From contig JABAKD010000026.1 of the NCBI GenBank assembly GCA_012845835.1, positions 9,744,699 to 9,808,698 on the forward strand: a stretch of 64,000 nucleotides of DNA, read 5' to 3'. The notes beneath the pieces are model-generated. The model saw only the letters and a list, made by a program, of their open reading frames with translations, was not told the DNA's origin and ran no database searches. The translations under genes were made by a program, and so were the position numbers. The first letter of the stretch is position 1; each line of letters begins with the position of its first letter. This document shows, piece by piece, positions 12,551-21,690 of the stretch. Source of the stretch: Undaria pinnatifida. Lineage: Eukaryota > Sar > Phaeophyceae > Laminariales > Alariaceae.

Positions 12551-12697
12551 GGCAGCATGTTCAGTGCGGGGCACAAGCTCACCCTAGACAGTGCTTTTGG
12601 CGAGGGGCACGAGTCCACCGAAGGCAGTGCTTCCGGTGCGGGGCACGAGTGCACCCAAAGCAGTGCTTTTGGTGCGGGGCACGAGTCCACCCAAGCC
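12551..12697 (+). repeat. Minisatellite, 36-bp unit, 4 copies
   Basis: The unit contains GTGCGGGGCACGAGTCCACC followed by a (A/G)AAGCAGTGCTTTTG-like spacer. Four units differ by a few substitutions. The period is a multiple of three, so both strands stay open and give repetitive Ala/Ser/Gly or Cys/Pro peptides; there is no other evidence of coding. Confidence 0.85.
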
Positions 12698-12699
12698 GA

Positions 12700-14915
12700 A
12701 CCTTGGGGTTGGGGAGGAGGAAGCGCGCAGCCCGCCGGGCCGTAGGAGGTAGATACCGCTATCTCTAACGCGGTTGGGACTTGCCAACCCCACGGAGTTG
12801 AAGCTTGTCAAGACACTGTGGTCGTACTCTGTAGAGAGATCAGCTGTCACAAGAACTATACAGGAAGTAAAAAACCCAATAGTTCGTGATAAATATTGGT
12901 TTAGAGTGGAAAAGGATATTTGCAATCGCATAGACCACGGAAGATAAAAGGACTGGATAAAGGACTGGATAGGAGACAGAAAAGTTTAGAAACTACGGTA
13001 TTTATAATAACGATACGGTCAATGGGGCTAGTATGATTGTTGACACGAATGGCTTTATTATTGTTATGGTTGTTGCAATTATTGCTCTTATGATATTGAC
13101 TGTTTTGTCGTCATCGTTATAGTAGTTCTGGTTCCATTGTTGTTAGTATGGTCGTGACTGTCGTTGCTATTGTTGTGTTTTGTACCTATATCTATTGTTA
13201 TTGTTGTTGTTATTGTTTCGATTGCTGCTATTGCTGTGGTCTGTTGTTACTGTGGTTACATATGTTGATGGTGTTATGGTTGTTTTAAAAAACAGTGTAG
13301 ATTTACTTAAAGGTGAAAGGATTAATGAAGTCAATAAAACAAATGAGATTAAACTATTGTTAAAATACAGGAGCCTAAATGCACCCGTTATGCACTGACT
13401 GATAGAATATCATACATCAAACTTCTACAAATGATCCCCTATTTGTAGCGCATTAGGTACAAGAGATCATTCTTAACACAGTACAATCAAGGAATGTTTA
13501 TACACCAACATTGCAGAGGAATTAGTGCATTTTACCTGAATTGATTGTGAGGGGGAACATTGAAAACACGAATGTCCCTTAGGAGATACAAAATGATGAA
13601 TTCCCAATATCTAAAAGATGAAACGCTAACTCTTTCGTTTCTCGACAGAACAAACCTCAAGATTGTTAAATGTATGTGCTTACCAACACAACAAACCTCA
13701 CACATGCAAAATTCAATAATATGTAACAACATTATGACTGTTGTCCCAAATTATTTGCCTCTTATTGTCTAGTAAGTACTCACGAAATATAGCCGTGAAA
13801 CGGATGTACTATTATTTTTGTATTTCCGTTTCGCACACAGTTACTTCAATCAAGACCATGGAAAAACAGCTACACAAAAATTAGCAATGGACTTGTACAT
13901 TCAGTCGGTATTGGTTCCTTGCTTCAACCTTCGTTGTGTGCGGAATCAAGGCTTCGAGCTCAGTAGTTTGTGCTACAGTACAGTCCGGTAGTGACTGAGG
14001 GGAACGAGGGAACCTTAGCAACATGTTCAAATGCATTGCTAAGCTGTTCACGTGCTGAAAAACTGAAAGACTTCCTTCATCTGCGGCAAACATACAGGTG
14101 AACTTTTGGTGATGAAGGATTTTAGTATATGAGTGAATATCATTGAAAATAAGTGCGGTCCAAGAAAAACGAGGATGACATGTCATGGACGGGATACAAG
14201 CATTCATATGGGGGCGACCATAACAAGCCAGGAAGGATGGGACGGACTGGACATACACGGCTGCTGTGCACTGCCTATACAGGGGAAGTACCATGAGTAT
14301 TCCACAACTTGCCGATGATGCTCAGTAGTCATGCTCAAAATTCGTCAGCTCATAATCCATGCTCACACAACTCGTCGATTTGCCATGATGAGTACGAGGT
14401 GTACTTCCAATTCATCGATTCTTCATATGTATGACCTGACTCAGTAATCTAGAACAAATAGCCAGTGTAATTATCAGGTGATAAAATTTATTCCCCATAC
14501 GGGGGAACAACTTCGCAACTTTTGCATGACGACACGACTCAGCAATATAAACGGTCTCATAAGAAGATAAATATTTAGTGCTATCAGCTACTGTTGTGAC
14601 CAAAAATCTGAATCAAACCGAAATAATGAGAGAACGGAAATAATAGGCTCATTTATAAAAACACAATTTATTGAACACGAACCCACGATATCTATTAGAT
14701 CACTACTACTATCTTCATGCTCCAGATGTTTACCGAAACCCGCCACTATTTTAGTGAATATATATATATATATGCATAAAACCACCCGCAGGGAGAGAAA
14801 ACTTACTTGCGCATTTAACCACAAGTACCAACAACCCTGACCAAGCCATCCATCCGTAAACCATCCACCATACATATAGTAGAGAGCAATATAGTGGAAA
14901 CTACATAAATAAATA
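12700..14915. other. AT-rich stretch without recognisable genes
   Basis: AT-rich DNA with a degenerate TTG/ATTGTT run at about 13,040-13,270 and a TA run at 14,758-14,774. Open frames are below about 140 codons and lack domains. The microsatellite explains the leucine- and valine-rich frame at 13,180. Confidence 0.5.
13040..13270 (+). repeat. Degenerate TTG-rich microsatellite
   Basis: Interrupted TTG, ATTGTT and GTTATTG words dominate; the purest part is at 13,190-13,230. Confidence 0.7.
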
Positions 14916-15167
14916 ACTCCGCCCCCCCCCTCACCGGTTATTCGACTTACAAGATTCACTTGATAAAAGGATACATTTCCCTCCACAGCTGTCAGATTTT
15001 GTCCCCCTCAGAAACGGGTATTATAGTTTCCGCGCACAGACTGACTAACATCACCCTGTTGACCCTGATAGCTACACTGTAGTAGTTGTAAGGGGAGTAG
15101 CCGACCTATATCCTTGATGAGAACACACAACTCGTAATACGCGCGATCGGAGTATTACACACAGCTT

Positions 15168-15555
15168 TGTAATGGAGTGCCCTCCGTAGAAGGATAGCTT
15201 TATAGATTCGACGTGAAGCCATGTCATGGTTGAGGTGAAACCACGTGACTTTAGATGTCACATTCACGTCAAGGCCATCATGGATGGGCGATAATGTAGG
15301 TGACGATGATGGGACAAGCAGGACGCCCGACATCTCACTACCTGCTCTACCTGCTCTACCTGCTCTACCCAGCCCTATCGTGGCTAGGCCTATGTTGTCT
15401 GTCTTTTAGAGTTCAATGAAGAGCAAATAATGTATAAGCTTTTGAGTCTATCCAGCGAGCCATGAGGAGAGACCAAACAAGGGCACCGGAACCCATGAGG
15501 AGCACGCTTCCCAACACCGACCAACCACGCATCCCCCACTCGGAGTACCACCACA
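15168..15555 (+). repeat. TRIM left LTR
   Basis: 388 bp, TG...CA ends. It contains a triple CCTGCTCTA run (about 15,341-15,367) shared with the right LTR. Confidence 0.92.
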
Positions 15556-15575
15556 ATTGGCGTCGTCGGCAGGAC
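15556..15575 (+). promoter_or_regulatory. Putative TRIM primer-binding site
   Basis: TTGGCGTCGTCGGCAGGA begins two bases after the LTR end, the usual position for the site that pairs with a tRNA 3' end. The tRNA identity was not determined. Confidence 0.55.
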
Positions 15576-15713
15576 ACTCGTGAAATCATCCTTGCGCTCA
15601 GTGGCCACGCCCTTCGTGTTTTCGTAGGCCGATTGCTACTGGTATACCGTAGGTACATACCCTTTCTCGAGCTCTCACGGTTGTGAGCGCCATCATAGGG
15701 TTGTATATCTTGC

Positions 15714-15735
15714 AATGAGGCGTTTAAGCCTCATT
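15714..15735 (+). other. Perfect 8-bp hairpin in the TRIM interior
   Basis: AATGAGGC, six-base loop GTTTAA, then GCCTCATT. It is the only strong inverted repeat I see in the short interior. A packaging or dimerisation role is speculative. Confidence 0.5.
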
Positions 15736-15880
15736 ATTACGAGGTGTGGGGGAATCTATAGCCTCATTTTCGTTTGTTTCGAATAGCCGCATCTTCGATC
15801 TCCTTCCCAATTCTGGATGTTTTCTTGACATCCTTTGATTGGCAGGTGACCTGCATCTACGACTATTCAGGGTGGCCTAG

Positions 15881-16268
15881 TGTAATGGAGTGCCCTCCGT
15901 AGAAGGATAGCTTTATAGATTCGACGTGAAGCCATGTCATGGTTGAGGTGAAACCACGTGACTTTAGATGTCACATTCACGTCAAGGCCATCATGGATGG
16001 GCGATAATGTAGGTGACGATGATGGGACAAGCAGGACGCCCGACATCTCACTACCTGCTCTACCTGCTCTACCTGCTCTACCCAGCCCTATCGTGGCTAG
16101 GCCTGTGTTGTCTGTCTTTTAGAGTTCAATGAAGAGCAAATAATGTATAAGCTTTTGAGTCTATCCAGCGAGCCATGAGGAGAGACCAAACAAGGGCACC
16201 GGAACCCATGAGGAGCACGCTTCCCAACACCGACCAACCACGCATCCCCCACTCGGAGTACCACCACA
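15881..16268 (+). repeat. TRIM right LTR
   Basis: 388 bp, identical to the left LTR except at 16,105. The expected polypurine tract just upstream (GACTATTCAGGGTGGCCTAG) is weak. Confidence 0.92.
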
Positions 16269-16335
16269 GCTTGCAAAGATGAGTTTCGACGAAATCTTCG
16301 ATCACACAGCTGGAGTGTATTTTCATTTTTTATAA

Positions 16336-17100
16336 TAAATAAATTTATAAAATATATATGATAGATTACTTCAAGATTCCCCACCTAAAGTAAAGATACT
16401 GACACCAAGATTACTTCAAAATTCCTAACCTAAAGTAAAGATACCGACACCAATCAGTATAGTGGAGACAGTATTTGTTTATAAAAGGATAGGGCCCCTC
16501 CCATTAAAAAATTTACCCACATAGAATAGTACGAGTACCAGCAAGCATCTTCAAATTATGAGTACTGACTCGAAATTTGTCTAACTCACACCTGACGTCC
16601 TACTTTATTATTATTATTTTTTTTTTATTAATTTATTTTAATAAAATGTTAGCGTGACAGCGTATCAATTTGGAACCGTGGGTTCGCGTCCCACAGAGTT
16701 TGTATTTCTTTGGGGTGGGAGTAGTTGACATTACTTCTCGAACGCTGTATCAAGAGTAACATATAAGATAACTAATAATATTCTGTATTCGTACTCTTCC
16801 CGATGTTAGAGCCGGGGGAAGAAAAAACAAAACATACTTCCTACCATACATATAATAGAGCAGTATAGTGGAAACTACAGTAGTAATAAATATATGAAAT
16901 AAATGTGATGTTTGATCTAGCTCAAAGTTCCCCACCTAAAGTATGAATATTAACACTCACCATTATAGAGGAAAAAAATAGGACCCCTCCCAATGAAAAC
17001 TCACCCATTTAGAATATTACCAGAAACAACAACGCAGCTTGCAAAGATGAGTATTGACCTGAAATTCGTCGAACTAACGGCTGACGTCCTTGATATATTT
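16336..17100. repeat. AT-rich stretch with short repeats related to the composite head
   Basis: The phrase ATTCCCCACCTAAAGTAAAGAT recurs in variants near 16,375, 16,420 and 16,928. A 50-bp motif containing GAGTA(C/T)TGAC and GCTGACGTCCT or CCTGACGTCCT occurs at 16,558-16,607 and 17,035-17,090, the latter preceded by GCTTGCAAAGAT as in the composite head. A good T-arm-like stem-loop (GTGGG, TTCGCGT, CCCAC) lies at about 16,677-16,693 without a complete tRNA around it. Confidence 0.55.
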
Positions 17101-17975
17101 TTAGGAAATACAAGGGCTCCGCATAGGCGCCGGCATTCCCCGGCGCCCATGCTTCGGGTAGGGCAGGGCAGCACTTCGACAACTTAAGGTGTAGCTGTCC
17201 GATTTGGCATGCATTGAACTTTAAAGTGATGCCAAGAGTTTAATACGAACATGGGATTCTGAAAGTCATGCTTTGACAAAAGAAAAAACGTAATATTATA
17301 CAACAAAGAAGGCATGGATATGCGAAACAAACTGTTAAATGCGCCGTCAAGTAAAAGTTGGCGTCTATCAAACAAAAATACCGAAAAGAGTATTATTGAG
17401 AACCTGCGTCGCCTCTAGGCGAAACAAAAGAGGCCTTGGCATTAATGAAGAGACTGCACTGCTGTCCCCGTGGCAATGGAGGTTCGAAGTCGACAGGATG
17501 CAAAGTCGGTTTGCATCAAACGTCGACATGAGGGCATGTCAGCCGGCGAGGTTTTGGAAGAAGATTGCTTTGTTTGTTACGTGAAGACTGTCGCATTGAT
17601 TGGTCTTCGTGGTCGCGGGCGAGGAGGAAAACGTAGAAGAGGAGGGCGATCTCTCGTTGAGGCGGCGTTGTCTAAGATTGGTGCGGGGGTGGCTTTGCTC
17701 GTACGGGAGGTTGGCGTAGCGCTTCTTCTCTGTTTTTTCTCGGGAAGGCGGGATATGTGTGTCTGCTGTCTTTTCTTCGTGGGGGCTTTCACGTTGTCGA
17801 AATTGGACGCGCCCCCTCGATGCATAATATCCGGAGTGTCTCTACCATGACGACTGCTGATAGTGCCGTGCGTATTTCCTAGAGACTGACATATTATTTA
17901 CTGGTAGTAATAATAATATACCTTTACAACATTTTTTTTTCTTCATCCCATTTATTATCCCCGCACCACTCTCGC
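17101..17975. other. Unassigned; one plus-strand open frame of 126 codons
   Basis: The frame at 17,470-17,850 has an Arg/Gly-rich centre (RGRGRGGKRRRGG) and a hydrophobic C-terminal part. No family is recognised, no splice structure is evident, and the overlapping frames are also open, so I do not call a gene. Confidence 0.35.
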
Positions 17976-17979
17976 GCTC

Positions 17980-18295
17980 CCTCCCAGTAGTAACTCAGAT
18001 CCGGGGTCAATAGCGGGCCCTCCTCCTCCCTCCCCACTTCGGCACGTGCTTTCATTTTTACCGCGAGGATAATCCAGCATTTTCTTCCCTCGTCGACTCG
18101 CGTCGAATTGTACCTACCCACGCTGCTAGGCGCTCTCAGCAGTTGATCCCTTTTCTTTTTTTTTTGCAGTTTTTAATTTTGCAAATAAAGTCGAATGTCA
18201 TCGTGGTGGGTGTCGAACTCAAGGACAACCAAACGTTAGTAGTGTTCGAGGGTAAAACCACTATATTAATAGACCACCGGGGCGGCCGGCTGACA
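17980..18295 (-). repeat. tRNA-derived SINE, minus strand
   Basis: Read on the minus strand, a pol III-like head (GTGGTCTATTAATATAGTGG, A-box-like, about 18,275; GAGTTCGACACCC, B-box-like, about 18,205) is followed by a body with AGCAGCGTGGGTAGGTACA, TTCGACGCGAGTCGACGAGG and GCACGTGCCG. The body matches the fragment at 33,080-33,240. A T-rich stretch (18,160-18,180) separates head and body. Head and body are diverged from the copies at 32.6 and 46.6 kb. Confidence 0.7.
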
Positions 18296-18859
18296 AATGA
18301 TTGAAAAAAAACAGGATCGTTGCATAGAGATTACATTCCCTCCCCCATATATATATTGTATGATATTATGATGGTTGACGCGATATGTACTGAATAAAGC
18401 GCCAAATACCTAAGTATCAGCGTACGCGGAATTTTAGATATCGTGAATAAAAACGAACGACCGCAACGGCAGAGCACGGCAAAGCATAGCCCGTCGCTCT
18501 GCTGAGCTAGCGGTGCGCTGCTGAGCTGAGCCGCAGGGCATCGCAGGGCACTACACGGCGCTTCGTTGCTGTAAGCTATAGCGCTGCGATGGGGTGCTGG
18601 GCGGTGTCGAGCTGATGAGCCAAGCCCAGATCTCAGCCGCTGAAGCTTCGTCAAATACAAAACAAATGTTGCGAATCAAAGAAAAGCTAAAGCTGGACCG
18701 TTCCGCAACTAATGCACAGGCGGCAAATTTGCGGCAGTGGGAAGTTCAACTTACTAGACAAAAAGGAAGAAAAAATCGCGAAAAAAATCAAAATTGTGTT
18801 GGCAGAAAAACCACGTTTGCAGGAAGCAGCTGAAAGGTCAAGAAATAGGCAATATTTCA
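18296..18859. other. No recognisable feature
   Basis: Contains a TA run (18,348) and a stretch of GCTGAGC-like words (18,490-18,560). The plus-strand frame at 18,594-18,833 is Lys/Gln-rich and helical-looking, but has no recognisable family or supporting gene structure. Confidence 0.35.
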
Positions 18860-19275
18860 GTTGTTGTTGTTGTTGTCGTTCTCACATTAACTTGCATAAT
18901 CAAGTCCGTGGTCACAGGACAGGCTCCAGTCACTTTGGAGCTGAGGAATACCCTAGGGGAAAAACACAAACCAAAGGTGGTACACGGATAAATCACAGCT
19001 GACGCGATTCATGCCTCCACCAGAAACAAATAAAAGTGAAATCGGGAGTCAGTCTACGATGTGCCAGGTCCATACCGGTGCATACGTCTCATTACTCGCG
19101 CCTGGAAAGACCGACTATACCGCTTGCCAACCAAGAAAGACTACCACGTATATATTACACGTGGTATCTATCACTACGCATGCGCACAACAGACGCAAGT
19201 CAATTGGAAAAAAGAAACAAACAAAGAAGAGAAAGGAAAGGAAATGGGTGCATGGGGCCAAGAAAAAGAAAAGGT
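18860..19275 (+). repeat. Interspersed repeat B, copy 1, with A-rich 3' end
   Basis: Closely similar over about 350 bp to 33,895-34,240: a (TTG)n start, ATAATCAAGTCCGTGGTCAC, GGAGCTGAGGAATA, GCCTCCACCAGAAAC, GTGCCAGGTCCAT, GACGCAAGTCAATTGGA, then an A/G-rich tail. The tail and 5' simple repeat suggest a retroposed sequence. A reading frame is partly conserved between copies but has stops. Confidence 0.8.
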
Positions 19276-19615
19276 AAATAAATTTTGGGGGGTCTACTGG
19301 CGAGTCTTGCCACCAGCACGATGCCACGTGGTTTTTCGACGATCTACAGCAGTACTACGAACGATCTCCGATACACCCACCGAAGCACGGACTACCGGCA
19401 AATTACGCGATCGACAGCTGGCCGTGGTTGTGACGTGTCTCTGTGTTGGGGGCTCTGTGCGCTTCCTCTTGTTGGCTCTTGCTTGGGTAAAACATGCGGT
19501 GTGCTCGATGGTCTCACGGCACCAGAATCAGAACGTCCGCCCGTACCACGTATCATTCTTACAGGAAATAAATGTAATACCTGGTATTTTTTTCCCCATC
19601 AATATGGACATAAAA
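19276..19615. other. Unassigned between two repeats
   Basis: An open plus frame runs through from repeat B into the satellite. Its middle part (about 19,300-19,600) has no recognisable domain. Confidence 0.35.
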
Positions 19616-20330
19616 CGGTTGTTATATATTGGACAGAGTGATGCGCGTACTACCAAACTTGCCATCGGCACTCGTACTGCACTTTGAGCTATCTGCTGTG
19701 GTTCTGGTTGCTACTAGTTGCTGCTGTATGTGCTAGAAGTTTCGCCCTACGGCTACTGCTGCTGCACCTGATGTTGTGTTTTTGCCAATGTTGTCAGTTG
19801 GCGTTCATGCTCGTCGTACATACTGCTGTTCTCAACCAGTACGTACGGGTTTCCTCGTACCTCGACGGCACGACGACGAGCTCAAAACAGAAGGGAGGTG
19901 ACATGAAACGGCATCGACAATGGCCACATAGAAGCGAGCACAGCGTGATAGTTCGCTGCGAATCAACCGCACTCGTTCATGCCTACAGCAGAGGCTGCCT
20001 GGAGTGTCAGCGGCCGTGCTAAAGCCAAGGCCAAAGGCCGAAGAGACGGCTCTTCTGCCTGCTTGGTTTTGTCTCGAGATGCTGTTATATATAGACTATT
20101 GGACAGAGTGATGCGTGTACGACTAAACTTGCCAACTGCACTCGTACTGCACTTTGAGCTATCTGTTGTGGTTCTGGTTGCTACTAGTTGCTGCTGTATG
20201 TGCTAGAAGTTTTGCCCTTCGGCTACTGCTGCTGCACCTGATGTTGTGTGTTTGCCAATGCCGTCAGTTGGCGTTCATGCTCGTCGTACATACTGCTGTT
20301 CTGACCCGGTACGCAAATTTCCAAACATTA
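19616..20330 (+). repeat. 460-bp satellite, about 1.5 units, plus orientation
   Basis: GGACAGAGTGATGCG(C/T)GTAC occurs at 19,631 and 20,102 and is followed by the same ordered words (CTTGCCAA, CACTTTGAGCTATCTG, GGTTGCTACTAGTTGCTG, GGCGTTCATGCTCGTCGTAC). It is the reverse complement of the array at 36,600-38,325. The second unit is cut at about 20,320 where the flanking module begins. Confidence 0.88.
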
Positions 20331-20660
20331 TCACGTACCGTTTGGAAATGATGCCAATTTTGTAATTCATTCAGGCGTTGAAGCCATTAAGATTCAACAA
20401 TTTTCCCAAAATTCCTCCTCGACACTCGCTCGGCTCGCTCGGCACCCGTTCGCGCTCACGTCGATGTGCGGAACGGACACGGCAGGGCGAGAGGCGTCGG
20501 AGCCGCCCCCCGAAGGCGGCGCTCGAACCAAACCATATTCGACCGAGAATTCCAGTTCCTCGAATCGCATACTTAGGCCGAGACAAAAAACTCCTGTCCA
20601 AAGTCCATGACACCAAGGAATGACTCGATATTCAAGGAATGATTTTATATATATTTATTG
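20331..20660 (+). repeat. Satellite-associated module with GC hairpin
   Basis: About 320 bp, repeated in reverse complement at 36,000-36,330. It includes CATTCAGGCGTTG, GTGCGGAACGGACACGGCAG, a GCCGCC...GGCGGC hairpin at 20,502-20,520, and CATGACACCAAGGAATGA, ending in ATGATTTTATATA. The same association with the 460-bp satellite in both places suggests one composite element. Confidence 0.85.
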
Positions 20661-20995
20661 GTATTCGCCAGGACCAGGTGGTTATTTGTTTTTAAATATA
20701 TTTTAAATTCGACGTAGATATCGCAGAAAAACTTGATCTAGAGGGTCAACTTGTTTTGATTTATTAGCGATAACTAACCGACCGATTTCAAAATAGAGTG
20801 CGGCAAACGATTCTTCTCATCAATCCTCAGGTGGTTATTTTTGTTGTTTGCTGGAAAAAATCTGGTTCTCGAGATATTCGCATTAAGGTTGTTCCGCACT
20901 GTACCTCGACTTTCGGTTTTGCTGAATGGGTGCACAACAACACAACAACCGCTCACACGGCAGCTCGAACAACACGAAGCACGCACGCAAGCACC

Positions 20996-21211
20996 ATGGG
21001 GAAGCCCAAGGGACGGGCTAAGAAGAAGAAATTCGGTGATCGTGGAGCCGATGGCCTGGCGGTTTCTAAGAAGCCGAGGCCGGGGCAGCAACATGATCTT
21101 CGATCGCCCGGCGCTGGTGGTGCACCCTTTGATGGCCACGACGGCGCGGATTTGAAATACGTGGATGACGAGGAAGGGAAGGCGGCAGAGGACGCCAGCG
21201 ACGAGGAGTGA
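20996..21211 (+). CDS. Candidate small nuclear protein, basic N-terminus and acidic C-terminus
   Basis: The ATG sits in a good context (AGCACCATGGGG) and opens 72 codons to a TGA. The first 20 residues are strongly basic (GKPKGRAKKKKFGDRG, a likely nuclear localisation signal), residues 21-45 are Gly/Pro/Ala-rich, and the last 20 are acidic (DDEEGK, EDASDEE). It is unlike the surrounding repeats in composition, and the open frame extends well upstream of the ATG. I do not recognise a family. It may be a first exon or a complete small protein; no intron, poly-A signal or neighbour supports either choice. Confidence 0.4.
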   Translation: MGKPKGRAKKKKFGDRGADGLAVSKKPRPGQQHDLRSPGAGGAPFDGHDGADLKYVDDEEGKAAEDASDEE

Positions 21212-21690
21212 AGCGCTCAAGAAGAGCGCGCGCAGTCTATAGTTTTTTCAGAAGGCATGGGGAAAACTGAGGCTGCCGACAAGGCTGTGCTTGGGTTCGT
21301 TTGGTCTTAGGTGCTCTTTCAGCGAGCCGATTTTTATATACATTGGTTATGTTCGATGCCAAGTGGCTTTTGCCCCTGCTGCTGTATGGTTGTATTTTAG
21401 GAACATGATAACTAAACCGATATATTTTACTACATGTTGGTGGGATTCTGTGGCGACATGGCCGTGGCACAAGCGGTTGCCCAGCGGCACCTGGACCTGC
21501 ATAAGCAATTAATGAACGGAAATGCAAGCCTCATGGTAAAACAAGTGGTATATGCGTCTGGCAAACCGGGGAAAGTATCCAGGCATCACCTGGCCAACCC
21601 CAGGATGATTTCGCCTCATTCCCCCCGAAAAGCACACTGCTCTGCTGGAGTATATATCAATACATCGGGTGTCATATATTATAAAAATGT
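21212..21690. other. Unassigned downstream of the small ORF
   Basis: Short open frames only. No repeat words until the composite head at about 21,690. Confidence 0.4.

Larger units (their letters stand above)
15168..16268 (+). mobile_element. TRIM: 1,101-bp non-autonomous LTR retrotransposon
   Basis: Two direct repeats of exactly 388 bp (15,168-15,555 and 15,881-16,268) both start TGTAATGG and end CCACCACA. They flank a 325-bp interior with no meaningful open frame. The element is flanked by a 4-bp direct repeat, GCTT (15,164-15,167 and 16,269-16,272). A primer-binding-like sequence, TTGGCGTCGTCGGCAGGA, starts two bases after the left LTR; by position it is where a tRNA primer would pair. 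The two LTRs differ at a single base (A at 15,392, G at 16,105), so the insertion is recent. It must depend on proteins of an autonomous LTR element elsewhere. A 4-bp duplication fits gypsy-type integrases but does not prove the class. Confidence 0.92.
14916..16335 (-). repeat. G-tract composite repeat (head part), minus orientation, split by a TRIM
   Basis: The repeat enters at 14,916 (short C run, then GGTTATTCGACTTACAAGAT), reaches the head word CACACAGCTT at 15,158-15,167, is interrupted, and resumes at 16,269 with GCTTGCAAAGATGAGTTTCG through the TATA-like end near 16,335. Other copies have this junction uninterrupted, which fixes the insertion site of the TRIM to the base. Confidence 0.9.

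Noticed and set aside
15168..16268. Segmental duplication as explanation of the 388-bp direct repeat
   Set aside because: TG...CA ends, PBS-like site and the exact 4-bp duplication in an otherwise continuous target repeat fit an LTR element better.
16660..16710. tRNA gene
   Set aside because: The T arm is perfect, but no acceptor stem, D arm or anticodon arm can be folded around it.
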